From assembly GCA_023362775.1 (NCBI GenBank), contig JALMGJ010000004.1:80838798-80902797 (forward strand): a DNA stretch of 64,000 bases. The letters are read 5' to 3'. This stretch comes from Charina bottae. Taxonomy: Eukaryota; Chordata; Lepidosauria; Squamata; Charinaidae. The position numbers were made by a program, and so were the translations under genes. Shown in pieces: positions 35,301 to 45,708 of this stretch. The notes under the pieces were generated by a model that had not been told where the DNA came from, searched no databases, and saw nothing but the letters and a program-made list of their open reading frames with translations. The stretch's first letter is position 1; every line of letters begins with the position of its first letter.

Positions 35301-37050
35301 GGCTAGGCCTCTGAGCCTGCTTGGCTTCCTTGTTGAAATGTTCTGCCAGCCATGTAATATATGCAACAGAGGCCAGCAACGATGTGCTTTGTTCTCTTTT
35401 TGTATACCTCCCCCCCCCTTTCACTCAAAATAGGATGATAGTTTTTAAACAGTTTGTTCTACAGCAGTGTTGAGCTGAGTGTCAGTATCTGCTTTTATGG
35501 ACTTGGCAATAATATTATTTCATTCTACTGAAGTACAGAGTAAATAAGGAGGCATCACAGCTAATTATATGGTTGAAAATATATAGTGATGCTAAAAAAG
35601 AACATAGCTGCAGAAATATGTCTCTGCTGTCTTACCCACACACTATATTGCCCTTGGCTTTGCTGAGTCCAGACCGTAAAACAAAGGTTATATTACTTTA
35701 AAATTCCAAATCTATTTTTCCTGATGCAGGTATTCCCCTGTGTGATTCCCATCCTTTAAGAGCTTGCAAATGGAAGCACCTATGTTTCCTCCAGCAATCT
35801 AGGATAGAGAAATCATGCAGTATTTACACAGGAATTTGGAATACCAATTTAAGAAGAAAATCATACACACACACAAACATGCAAAATTAATTTCACTGAG
35901 TTCGGTGGAGAGTACTATCAGATCAATGGACAGAGGGTTTCAGCTTCAGTATTTTAAATTACTTGGAAAGCTGTGGAAATTTTGAACCCGGAAATGATTG
36001 TTTGCTTAATATAATAAATCAGTCTGTACTTATTTATGTTTGATTATATATTTTCTTTCAAACATATGTTTTAAATGTATTGTCATAAAAACAACAACAA
36101 CAATAATACAGTACAGCCTCAATTTAATGCACTTTGACAGCAGACTTCAGACACAACAGACAAAATTTTTGTGTACACTATGTGCTTCTGCATATATCCA
36201 TTATTATATACATAAACAAAATGTACGTGTAAAATATGCATGCATAAAATCCTGTGTCCGTTGTATAAGAGTTCTGTCATAGATTAATAGATCATCGTGT
36301 TGCACCTTCTTAACAAAATGTTTATGCATTAGACAGCTGACCTTTCAAAATAAATTGAAATCCCTTTTCCCTATAAACTTTATCTAATTTACAAATACAA
36401 CATATCTTTTATTAACAGCATTTATTGTAATTCTGTGATAAATATTTTAACCAAATACTGTGCTTGTATAAGAGCAAGAATTCTAAGTGGAAAGCATGGA
36501 GGTATTGTCATTACAATTTCCCTTTAAAAAAAAAAGCAATCTATCTAGCAAAGAGCTCCATAGAATTACAAATGCATTAGGACATACACAAATGAAGCTG
36601 TACTGTATAAACCATTCACTAGTGATTCTAGTTCTGTTGAATAAGCTCATATAAATGGACCTATAAAATCCGTGCAGATAGTTCTGTCAAAAGTAATTTG
36701 TCCTGTTTGTTAGCTGACTAAGCAGGAAACATGTAATGTAGAAGGAAAACTTATGAAGTCCTTTCAATCTTGCTGCCTGTTGTCATACAGTTTTGAATGG
36801 CACTCCCTGATTGTGAGACTGTGTGCTTCTGAATAAGAAGCTATGTGAGGCCAGAAAACACAATCTTACTTTCTGTCAGAATCCAAGACTTCTACACAAT
36901 AGCAATTATTCAGATATGAAAAATATGTTACAAAGGGAATAAGTGAATAAGAAAATGACCTATAATATAGGATCCTATCACAGTTTACTCCCTTACTTTT
37001 ACAATAAACAGAACTGTTGGATACAAATGTTCTAAGTGGCCTACACTAAA
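32346..37050. other. Long unique-looking intron stretch
   Basis: About 4.7 kb of AT-rich sequence with only short spurious frames (60-80 codons), no recognised transposon end and no splice-flanked frame. It is the longest stretch in the window without a mobile element that I can name. It may hold unrecognised old repeats. Confidence 0.45.
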
Positions 37051-37052
37051 TA

Positions 37053-37131
37053 GTCCTCCTCCTCCTCCTCCTCCTCCTCCTCCTCCTCCTCCTCCTCCTC
37101 CTCCTCCTCCTCCTCCTCCTCCTCCTCCTCT
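37053..37131. repeat. (CCT)n polypyrimidine microsatellite
   Basis: About 26 perfect CCT units, a strict purine/pyrimidine mirror tract able to form triplex DNA. Confidence 0.95.
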
Positions 37132-37261
37132 TTTCTTTGGCATTCACTCTGCAGAATATATTCTTCACATTCCACTTAATTTCTACTGAACTATGTCATA
37201 TGTTTACAGAATGGAAAGTTTCTAGGTTTTTTGCAGCTATTTTTTACTACCCCTTAGGTAG

Positions 37262-37428
37262 TCAATCTACATTCCAATACCAAAACAAGGAGACTTAACA
37301 GAGTGTTCAAACTATTGTACAATATCCTTAATATCACATGCTAGCAAAATAATGCTTAGGATTATCCAAAGCAGATTAGAGCCCTGCATGGAAAATGAGA
37401 TGCCAGATGTTCAAGCTGGCTTTAGAAA
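37262..37428 (+). mobile_element. Old BovB fragment (RT region)
   Basis: Translates as PIPKQGDLTECSNYCTISLI...SRLEPCMENEMPDVQAGFR, aligned with 55480-55630 in the near full-length BovB. More diverged than the other BovB pieces; both ends truncated. Confidence 0.72.
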
Positions 37429-38382
37429 CATTAGGGCTTCCGGTGGAATGGTGGACTGAACGGCTGTGCCTGCTGGTTCAGCGGGCAGTGCTGACAACAC
37501 GGTAACTTTTTCAGGCTCAGGCAGGTTTTCCTGAAGCCCAGAAATGTTCTCCGGATCAAGGAGAATATCTGGAATCATCCCATCTGTCCTCCGGTCGGCT
37601 GCTTGCAGCCAGAAGATTGCAAACAGTGTTTCACGCTCAACTGGTAAGAGCAGTTGGGAGGCTGGGACATCACCATTTCCATGCCACGGCATAGCTTTAA
37701 AGGGACACTAAGACCGGCCACCCCATTTCTAAATCACCAATTTATATATATATATTTAAGTATATGTACCCCAAGAGAGGCTTTCTACAGCGAGGAGAAG
37801 ATGGTGTTCTTGGTGCTTAATGTTATTTTTGGGATTACTTTTTTTTTAAAAAAAAAACTATTTTAAGTTTTGGATTTTGTTTTCCTTCCAAAGGAAACTC
37901 CAAAGATTGAGAGTAAACAATTGTCTTCCTGTTATTATTTTTGTATTAAATTTGAAGATATTAGCATTTTCCTACACGTTGAATTGGCTGATTAGAACGT
38001 TCAGCTTTCTGTTTTCACTTTCCCTTGAAAACTGTCTGCTATCTCACTCTCACTTTATGTCAACACACTCCAGAACTCTTCCATATCTTCGACTTTCACA
38101 GGTTAAGCTCCTAGGGGGCACCATAATCTACTGTGTGAGACATTGAGGGTTTTTTCTGACCTTCACCAGGATTTTAAACAGATTTCTTCTGACATATATC
38201 AAACTTTTATGCAAGATATCCAGGACATTGATCAGCAAGCCATAAGTAAAATTGATCTCCTGGTGGAATGCCATTAAAAGAACCTGGAATCTTTGAGGGG
38301 GGCAGTTGGGCTGTTTGATATTTTCAAGAAGATTTTTAGCTTGTAAGCATTTTATCTGCAACTTCCTATTCATTTGAGAATC
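37429..38382. other. Unclassified region, perhaps an old LINE 5' part
   Basis: From 37432 to 37700 the minus strand is open for 93 codons (MPWHGNGDVPASQ...), with no recognised domain. From 37840 to 38387 the + strand has stretches such as EGFFSDLHQDFKQISSDIY that look like a coiled-coil ORF1 fragment, but not in one long frame. I could not assign either half. Confidence 0.3.
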
Positions 38383-38387
38383 AATCA

Positions 38388-38847
38388 TGTTGGGGTTTGA
38401 ATATATCCAGGAATTTACAGAGATAAATTATACTGGAGAGGCTTGATATCTAGGTGAGAGGGGAATTATTCTGCAAGTCATCCAATTAGCAGCCATTGTT
38501 GTAGGGATGATGTGGCAGTGATGACTCATACTACAGGTGCTGTGGTTTAGTTGGGTGTGGCAGATGATGAGAGTGACCTATAACGTGATAGGTCAGTATT
38601 TGTATAAAGGAAGAGAAGATCTGGTGTTCTTTCTTCTCGTTGCTGTTAAACTTCTCATCGCTGTATTCCATCTCGTTGCTGTTATCGTTTGTTACTGCTG
38701 TTGGATGTATTTTGGACTACATATGGATATAAAGTAAATAGGCTATTTTATCTAATCTCTGCTTGAGTGTCTATTTACTGCATAGAACGTGGATCACTGG
38801 AGTCTTGGAAATAGGCAGCAGGCCGCCTCACGGTGCACACTCTGACA
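38388..38847 (+). repeat. 5' LTR of copia element 2
   Basis: 460 bp, TGTTGGGGTTTGA...CACACTCTGACA. A TATAAAG box lies at 38603-38609. Same termini as element 1, with a divergent interior. Confidence 0.88.
38603..38609 (+). promoter_or_regulatory. TATA box in the 5' LTR of copia element 2
   Basis: TTTGTATAAAGGAAG about 215 bp into the LTR, a usual place for a U3 promoter. Confidence 0.5.
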
Positions 38848-38864
38848 GGTTACGGGCCCAGCAG
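38848..38864 (+). promoter_or_regulatory. Primer-binding site, half-tRNA initiator Met type
   Basis: GGTTACGGGCCCAGCAG follows the LTR's terminal CA at once. It is complementary to the anticodon arm of initiator tRNA-Met (GCTGGGCCCATAACC) with one mismatch, over about 15 bases. Drosophila copia uses this internal site after cleavage of the tRNA. Confidence 0.75.
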
Positions 38865-39078
38865 TAGAACATGTGCAGCTGGCATGCTGGCACGGCTGTG
38901 AGGACGTTGGAAGCCTATCCAGGAGTCAGGGGGATATCTGGGGCGAATTTGGAGCTTTTGCAGGTTCCGTGCCTAGCCGTGTATTTGTTAGGAAGGACTG
39001 GTCAAAAGAGGCCAAGTCTGGCAGCAGGAAAAGGGAAAAGGTAAAACTCCGTTGCAACGATAAAAACGTTGCAGCAGA

Positions 39079-39813
39079 GTGGAACTCAATTTCAAAAAAA
39101 GAGCCAAGAACGCAGCGCGCCTACTGGCTGCTGCATTCGAACAGCACGAGATACAAAGTATAAAAGGAGGAAACAACGAAGAACGGGTTGTCAGGGACAA
39201 CCGTTCTTCAGGAGTACCACATACCTTCAGCTCCAGACTTCTTCCACAGCTGCTCACACCACAGAAGCCCTGCTTAAACGATCTCTCTAGCCCTCCCCAT
39301 CCTCAGACTAACTCCAGCCCTCGGATCCACCGATCAACCAGTTCTCCTTACCTTTCGGAGCTGTCTTCCATCGCAGTTTCTGAGGAGACTCCTTCTGCAG
39401 TTGCTTCCCTTGCTGCCTCAGCATCAATGCCGTGGCTTCCCTCCGTGCCTGTCTACGCTGAAGGATCTGTCTCTGGGCTGTCTTCCTTTGCCGCTGCTGC
39501 TGCCTCACCAGTGCCTTCCGGCTATTTCAAGCCCCCTGCTGTTAAAAACAAAGACCGCTTATCACCTGTCAAACAGCATACTGTTGCTGGGCTGAATTAC
39601 TCTGACCCTAAATTGCCTCAGACCCCAAATATTGGAAAGTCTGTTACAGCAGAGGATCTTCTATCAAGCTCTCAACTACCTGTCTTCAGAACAACCCAGT
39701 TAATTAACCCTTCCCATTCCTTCCTATTAAAACCCAGCCAGCCTTTTAAAATACCCAGTCCTTTCCACCTTCCTCCTAATCCAGCCTTGCCTACCTTTGA
39801 CAAAAAAACATAA
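39079..39813 (+). CDS. 244-codon open frame within solo LTR C, function unknown
   Basis: Open frame rich in Ser, Pro and Ala with no recognised domain, signal peptide or membrane segment. Its ATG (39079) lies upstream of the LTR's own TATA box (39159), so the LTR promoter would only express an N-terminally shortened form starting near the internal Met at about 39427. It may be an LTR-borne accessory frame, a relic of gag leader coding, or chance. No homology recognised; the composition argues for disorder. It is not present in copia element 1, so it does not belong to copia. Confidence 0.25.
   Translation: MELNFKKRAKNAARLLAAAFEQHEIQSIKGGNNEERVVRDNRSSGVPHTFSSRLLPQLLTPQKPCLNDLSSPPHPQTNSSPRIHRSTSSPYLSELSSIAVSEETPSAVASLAASASMPWLPSVPVYAEGSVSGLSSFAAAAASPVPSGYFKPPAVKNKDRLSPVKQHTVAGLNYSDPKLPQTPNIGKSVTAEDLLSSSQLPVFRTTQLINPSHSFLLKPSQPFKIPSPFHLPPNPALPTFDKKT
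39159..39165 (+). promoter_or_regulatory. TATA box of solo LTR C
   Basis: AAGTATAAAAGGAGG, 174 bp into the LTR. Confidence 0.55.
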
Positions 39814-40107
39814 CTGTCTGTTTTGTTCTTGTTAAACTGTACATTGCCTGAATTAATTCTTGATGTAATTACCACCTAGTAGATTAGTAGTTGTGTAAGT
39901 TGTCTTGCTAGTTAATCCCCAGAACCAGTCTGGTATTTATTCTTGATTGTACTGATTGTCTTGCTTGTGTTGTCTTGCCTTGTTCCTGTCCTGTTGTATT
40001 GTTTCCAGATCCCAAAACCCATCAGATTGAAGTAGAATACAGTACTGTGCCCAATAACAGAAGAAGATTATCTTGGAGCCTGCCACCCAATTGATCTGAT
40101 AGTACTT

Positions 40108-40113
40108 AATAAA
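40108..40113 (+). promoter_or_regulatory. AATAAA signal of solo LTR C
   Basis: CTTAATAAAAACTG, 45 bp before the LTR's 3' end. Confidence 0.6.
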
Positions 40114-40250
40114 AACTGTTAAGCAATTCAAGTCTCTGTATTAAGTTGGAACAGGACAGTATTTTTCCTAGGCCTGTTTACAGCTGAAGGACGTTCTGAT
40201 AGTCTGTGCTATTTCTTCATCGGTGTCTGCCCAGGAGGGGCTGAGGAGTG

Positions 40251-41525
40251 ATGAGCACAGTGAAAATGCAGTCTACTATTGGAGGTGGTTTCCCTCTGGA
40301 AAGGCTGGATGGCTCCAATTATCTGTCGTGGGCGTACAAGATGGAAATGTTTCTTCGCCGGGAAGGTATTTGGAAAGCCGTCCAAGAGCCACTGGACGAG
40401 TTGGACGCTGAAGAAACTATTTTGCAGAACGAGAGAGCATTGGCAAGCATGTTTTTATGCTTGGAGGACAGCCAATTATGTTATGTTAGAGAATTCCAGT
40501 TAGCCAGTAAATGTTGGGAAGCTTTAAGAAATGTTTATCTTAGAAGCACACCGTTATGCAAGGTTATGTTGACAAGAAAACTTTATCATGCTAAATTACA
40601 TGACAGTGGTAATATTCTTGAACATTTGCATTATATGACTGGCTTGTTCCTAGAGTTAGCACAGAGAGGAATGCAGTTCTCAGAAGCGCATAAAGTTTAT
40701 GTAATTCTCAGTTCTCTTAATGAAACATGGGATAATTTAGCTACCAGTTTTGGGTCCTTACCTCAGAGGGCTTTGACCATAAATTTGGAACTGGGAGACT
40801 TCTGGAGGAGGAAGAAAGAGGGAAAGATTATAACATAATTAAGCCAAAGCAGAGCAGTATGTCTGTTGGGGAATGTTGTCCTTGTACTACTGATAAAGTA
40901 TTATCTGTTAAACGCTGTTTTCGCTGTGGGTCTAAAATGCATTTGCAAAAGAACTGTAATGTTGCTGAAAGGAAGGCAAAAGTCAAGCCGAGGATTGCCA
41001 AGCAACGAAGTACTGTCCAGTTGTCGGTGATAAATTCTACTGGAAGGAATTTAAAGGAGACATGGCTTCTGGACAGCGGAGCAAGCGAAAGTATTGCCAA
41101 TGACAAGAAGATGTTTAAAAGATTTAGGCAGGCTGAACGGGACCATGTTAGCCTGGCAAATGGAAGTGTTGCATCTGTTACTGGCAGAGGGTTTGTGTTT
41201 GTACCTAGTTTGAATATTGAATTACCTATGCTATGTGTACCAGACCTAGAGTACAATCTTTCTAATATTTCTATTAATAATAGAATACTCTAAATACGTT
41301 ACTATTAATAAATGTTTATTAATGAAATCTTGTAAACCATTGGAATTGAAATGCTATGCAGATAGTGATTGGGGTAATGATGTACATGATAGGAAATCAA
41401 TGTCAGGATTGATAATTATGTTTGATGACACCTTGGTGGGGTGGAGGTCTCGGAAACAGAGTTCTGTTGCCGTATCTACTGGAGAGGCAGAATATGCTGC
41501 ACTATGCACCTATGTTCAGAGTTAA
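40251..41525 (+). pseudogene. Copia gag-protease-RNase H remnant (element 2)
   Basis: ATG at 40251 gives MSTVKM, matching the gag start of element 1. Gag reads to about 40790, where a frameshift leads to a stop at 40838. A second frame (40859-41293) has zinc knuckle CFRCGSKMHLQKNC and protease LLDSGASES. At about 41260 the sequence jumps to RNase H (41330-41523: ELKCYADSDWGND, SRKQSSVAVSTGEAEYAAL). Integrase and RT are absent. A non-functional deletion derivative. Confidence 0.85.
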
Positions 41526-41537
41526 TATGGTATAGGC

Positions 41538-41789
41538 CAGTGGTCGGCAAACCGCGGCTCGTGAGCCACATGCAGCTCTTTGGCCCCTTGAGTGTGGCTC
41601 TTTCACAGGCAGGCATGGTGGGCGTGGTGGGGGCAGGCGCGGATTCCCCACCAGCTTTACTTTGCCTGGAATGGGGGCGTGAGCGGCTCCGGAAGAGAAG
41701 CGACTGGAGCAGTTGAGCCTCTCTTTCCCTTCTCCTTCTTCCAAACCTCCCCCGCCCCCTTCCAGAGCAATTTGTCGAAGACGCCCGCT
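41538..41789 (+). mobile_element. hAT-type DNA transposon, 5' fragment
   Basis: CAGTGGTCGGCAAACCGCGGCTCGTGAGCC... is a hAT-type terminus with the tail GGCTCTTTGGCCCCTTGAG. No right terminus is present: the sequence runs straight into copia LTR text (TTTACTGCATAGAA) at 41790, so a deletion removed its right end together with most of the 3' LTR. Confidence 0.65.
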
Positions 41790-41863
41790 TTTACTGCATA
41801 GAATGTGGATCACTGGAGTCTTGGAAATAGGCAGCAGGCCGCCTCATGGTGCACACTCTGACA
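41790..41863 (+). repeat. Remnant of the 3' LTR of copia element 2
   Basis: 74 bp identical to 38774-38847 except for two C/T differences, ending CTCTGACA and followed by AATCA. Confidence 0.85.
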
Positions 41864-41868
41864 AATCA

Positions 41869-43059
41869 TGAGTCTTTTTATCTTATCTTAGGTTCTCAGA
41901 TTCCTTCCTCTACCTATCAATTATTTCTAGAACTTTACCTATAACCAATGAGAGTACTGTATGCAATAATGCATCACTTCAGTGTAGTTGTTTTTTTAAG
42001 GATATCTGACCAAAATTCAGATAATTAAAATATTGCCATAATATTGCAAACCTCATATAAAACCATATGCCAAGGGCACTATGATTCATTCAATGCTGTG
42101 AAGAGAGAACACAGGCTTTTTCACAGGATAACCATGTTAGAATGTACCCGGCTATCAATGGATATAGAAATAGCAGGAAATCTGGACACAAACAATCTGA
42201 ACAGACAAAACTTCATAGATCATAAAATATTATAGAATCTCAGAACTTTCATTGTATCAGCTGAAATTGGATGGGGGGGATGGGAAGGAAAGAAAGATGT
42301 TCCCACATTACAATAGAGATTAGCTGAATTTATTTTCAAATGTGATTTATACCATAAACATATCCAGGAAGTTTCTGAAATGGATAATCGTAAAACACTT
42401 TCCTATACCATCTTTAAGTCTTCTGCATGTAGAGTTGGTGAAATATTGTGGTAAGTATGATGTATTTTGTGGGGTTTGGTGAGTGTGTGTGTGTGCATAT
42501 CAGATAGGTAGCCATATATGTTTTTAAGCTATTGGTAGTTGAAATATAGAAACATTAAAAATCCATTAAGGAATTTATCATACTGGCATACATTTAGATG
42601 TAAGGAAACTAGACCAATTGGAAATCTGCAAGTAGATACTCCAGTTTATTGGTATCAATGGATCTTCCCCAGTTTTTTTAAAAAACACTATAAACAACTT
42701 TAGATTTCCACCCTCAAAATATATGTCTAGTAGTCCTATCAGTGTTCTAGTCACTTGGCGAAATAAAATATCAGGCAATCAGTATGATCAGGCCTACTGT
42801 ATGCTGAGTTAAAAGATTGACTGAGATAATATATGCCATGGCTTTACCATCTACAATAGTGCCTGTTTGACAGTTTGTCAGAATCCAGGAGTACCAGGAA
42901 GCAGATTCTCTTTCTAGGACTAGGCCTTAGGGCTTGGGTCTGCACTCCTGGCAGAGGCTTAAATGAGTCTTCTGAACCTAATGCTCAAAGGAAGAAGTGT
43001 TAGAGGGAACTGCATCTTTGGAATAATTTCTCAGGGACTCCTGATGGTACCCCATTCTA

Positions 43060-43062
<3 letters not shown>
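41869..43062. other. Intronic spacer, nothing recognised
   Basis: AT-rich with a short GT tract near 42482-42496. TGTCAGAATCC at 42876 looks like an LTR start, but no partner end was found. Confidence 0.4.
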
Positions 43063-43099
<37 letters not shown>

Positions 43100-43765
43100 T
43101 ATTTAACTTATATGACCGCCCATCTCCCCCAACAAGGAACTCTGGGCGGTTTACAATAAAACTGATTAAAATAGAATAAAGAATATAAAAACACAATCAA
43201 ATAATACAATAAATAAATTATAAAATCCAAATGGCCAGAGAGCTTAATAAAAAGAAGGACATTATGAAATTAACCACCCCCATGAGGAACTATTATTTCC
43301 TCCTTCCCATGCCAGGCGGCAGAACCAGGTCTTCAGATCTTTCCTAAAGGTCGGGAGGGAGGGGATCTGCCTCAACTCTGGGGGCAAGGTGTTCCAGAGT
43401 GCTGGTGCCACCACAGAGAAGGCCCGCCTTCTAGACCCCATCAGATGACACTCTCTTATTGATGGGGTTCGTAGCAGGCCCTCTCTGAATGATCGGGTGG
43501 GGCGGGTCGATGATATGGGGATAAGACGGTCCCTCAGGTATTCTGGTCCCATGCCATGTAGGGCTTTAAAGGTGATAACCAAAACCTTGAATTGTACCCG
43601 GAAGCAAACCGGCACCCAATGCAGCTCGCGGAGTAAAGGTGTTATATGCGCTGATCTTGGCGCACCTAGAACTGCTCGCCCGGCCGCACTCTGCACCAGC
43701 TGTAGCTTCCGGATAGTCTTCAAGGGTAGCCCCATGTAAAGTGCATTGCAATAGTCATATATGTG
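43063..43765 (-). mobile_element. L2-clade LINE 3' fragment (copy 6)
   Basis: 157 open codons on the minus strand (43262-43735): GLPLKTIRKLQLVQSAAGRA, VQFKVLVITFKALHGMGPEYLRD and the C-terminal LPTFRKDLKTWFCRLAWE. The tail GTAAACCGCCCAGAGTTCC precedes, on that strand, an (AAT)n tract at 43063-43100. The best-preserved L2 C-terminus in the window, but without RT. Confidence 0.88.
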
Positions 43766-44202
43766 GGTACAAGTTTTTATTGGAGATCAATTTGACTGCT
43801 GGTTGTATTGGGGCCTGGTATTAAGAAACGGGTTGTCGAGATGGAGAAAGGTGGAGAATGGGATAGCTTGGGAGCAAACACTGCAGTAACAACTGGAAGA
43901 ATAAGTTGGGAAGGAAAAATGTAATCTGCTGCAAGAAAAGGAAAATAGGGTTCTAACTGGCCTCCTTTCCTTTCAGGTTGCAGTCTAAGTCAATGTGACA
44001 GTCACAGTAGCCCCTACAACCTAATTCTTACACTGTCAGTTGCTGGTAAAACTTAATTATCCAGGAGTTAATCCTGAATAAAGATGCTGAACATGCTGAA
44101 AGTGTATCATGGTAACATGGCTGAAAGAATTTACCTCTCCTGACTTACTGACCCTCAGTAGTGAGGCAGACTAGGACTAGAAAATGGGATGGTGTAATGG
44201 AA
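43766..44202. other. Intronic spacer, nothing recognised
   Basis: No supported element between the L2 fragment and the BovB fragment. Confidence 0.4.
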
Positions 44203-44886
44203 TTCTGGTTTAAAATTGGGAAAGGAGTATGGCAGGGCTGTATACTCTCATCCTGCCTATTCAACCTGTACGCAGAACACAACATGCAACATGCTGGACT
44301 TGATGAATCCAAGGCTGGAGTTAAAATCGCTGGAAGAAACATTAACAATCTCAGATATGCAGATAATACCACTTTGATGGCTGAAAGCGAGGAGGAGCTG
44401 AGGAGCCTTATGGTGAAGGTGAAAGAAGAAAGTGCAGAAGCTGGGTTGCAGTTAAACCTAAAAAGAAAAACCAAGATTATGGCAACCAGCTTGACTGATA
44501 ACTGGCAAATAGAGGGAGAAAACGTGGAGGCAGTGACAGACTTTGTATTTCTAGGCACAAAGATTACTGCAGATGCTAACTGCAGCCAGGAAATCAGAAG
44601 ACGTTTACTTCTTGGGAGGAGAGCAATGACAAATATCGATAAAATAGTTAAGAGCAGAGACATCACACTGACAACAAAGATCCGCATAGTTAAAGCAATG
44701 GTATTCCCCGTAGTAACCTATGGCTGTGAGAGCTGGACCATAAGGAAGGCTGAGCAAAGGAAGATAGATGCTTTTGAACTGTGGTGTTGGAGGAAAATTC
44801 TGAGAGTGCCTTGGACTGCAAGAAGATCAAACCAGTCCATACTCCAGGAAATAAAGCCAGACTGCTCACTTGAGGGAATGATATGA
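44203..44886 (+). pseudogene. BovB RT remnant
   Basis: The open frame covers motif B, motif C with asparagine in place of the second aspartate (LRYADNTTLMA), and the region downstream to ELWCWRKILRVPWTARRSNQ. Lacks endonuclease and N-terminal RT. Confidence 0.8.
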
Positions 44887-44999
44887 AAGGCAAAACTGAA
44901 GTACTTTGGCCACATATTGAGAAGACAGGATACCCTGGAGAAGATGCTGATGCTAGGGAAAGTGGAAGGCAAAAGGAAGAGGGGCTGACCAAGGGCAAC
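44203..44999 (+). mobile_element. BovB LINE fragment, truncated at both ends
   Basis: Aligns with 55870-56660 of the near full-length BovB. Starts at the motif B region (FKIGKGVWQGCILS) and stops abruptly at GAAGAGGGGCTGACCAAGGGCA without the BovB 3' end. Motif C is YADN instead of YADD, and there is a TGA at 44884-44886. No target duplication could be found. Confidence 0.85.
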
Positions 45000-45039
45000 T
45001 GCCCAAGAAATGGTTTGTCCCACATTCAAAACCTCTCAT

Positions 45040-45185
45040 CATCTTTGTATCCTTTACTAATTGAGGCTTCCAGATGTTCTTCAAGAACAGCCCCAGATAG
45101 CATGCATTGCAGTAGTCCACACAGGATGTGACCAAAGCACGAGTGACTCTATATAGTAAAGTTAGGTGTATAATTAGCAATGTCT
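45040..45185 (-). mobile_element. L2-type LINE fragment
   Basis: Complement reads an L2 C-terminal piece: RVTRALVTSCVDYCNACYLGL (YCNALY motif region). Directly adjoins the BovB fragment. Confidence 0.6.
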
Positions 45186-45708
45186 AAACGTCTTTGTCTA
45201 TTACATTTTGACACTGTAATATCAGATTAGTCCGTTGTGGTGTTTCTTATTATTTTTTAATTTGCACAAAACTCTTCCTTTATTATATGCCATAAAGTAA
45301 AATACACAGAAATAATTCACCTTCTTTCAATTAAAGCTAATACATTATTCAAAGCATTATGAAGCATTACATAACAAGGAACAGGCAGATTTAGTGGTGA
45401 AATTTCTGTTTAGTCAACCATAAAAATGATGGCATGTAGCTCCTACTGTTTTTACAGAAATAGAGAGAAAATCAATTTAAGATATGCATAGTTAATAATA
45501 AGTTGTTGACAGACATTTTGGCAGAAAAATAATACTTTTTTCAATTGTTATGCATATAATTGTTATGTATATTGTTATACATTTTATATACTGTAAATAT
45601 TATATAATATTATATAATATTTGTCAAGACAAGCTCAATTCCTGGTAACTCCACGGAAATGTCCATGTTATTTTCTTGGCTATGATGGAGACATAATTTC
45701 CCATTATT

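Larger units (their letters stand above)
38986..40158 (+). mobile_element. Solo LTR C (1.17 kb) in the leader of copia element 2
   Basis: TGTTAGGAAGG...GGAACAGGACA, flanked by the exact 5-bp duplication GTATT (38981-38985, 40159-40163). Leader sequence matching element 1 stops at CGTGCC...GTATT and resumes at TTTTTCC...TTTACAGCTG, confirming an insertion. TATAAAA at 39159-39165 and AATAAA at 40108-40113, so TATA to polyA signal spans about 950 bp, as in LTR A (about 910 bp). It shares the 3' terminal AACAGGACA with LTR A. Confidence 0.82.
38388..41863 (+). mobile_element. Ty1/copia LTR retrotransposon 2, internally deleted, with nested insertion
   Basis: Exact 5-bp target duplication AATCA (38383-38387, 41864-41868) frames a + strand element of the same family as element 1. 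5' LTR 38388-38847, primer-binding site 38848-38864, leader interrupted by a solo LTR (38986-40158), gag from 40251, zinc knuckle, protease, then a deletion fusing protease directly to RNase H, a hAT fragment, and the last 74 bp of the 3' LTR. Integrase, most of RT and most of the 3' LTR are gone. Confidence 0.9.

Noticed and set aside
37054..37131. CRISPR-like or other array of spaced repeats
   Set aside because: It is a simple trinucleotide tract; no spaced repeat array exists anywhere in the window and the DNA is vertebrate.
39079..39813. The 244-codon frame as a host gene or a copia accessory gene
   Set aside because: It lies wholly inside a solo LTR bounded by GTATT duplications and is absent from the sister copia element; kept only as an LTR-borne frame of unknown meaning.
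42876..43062. Possible LTR start TGTCAGAATCC
   Set aside because: No ...CA end with a matching 5-bp duplication could be found downstream before the L2 fragment.
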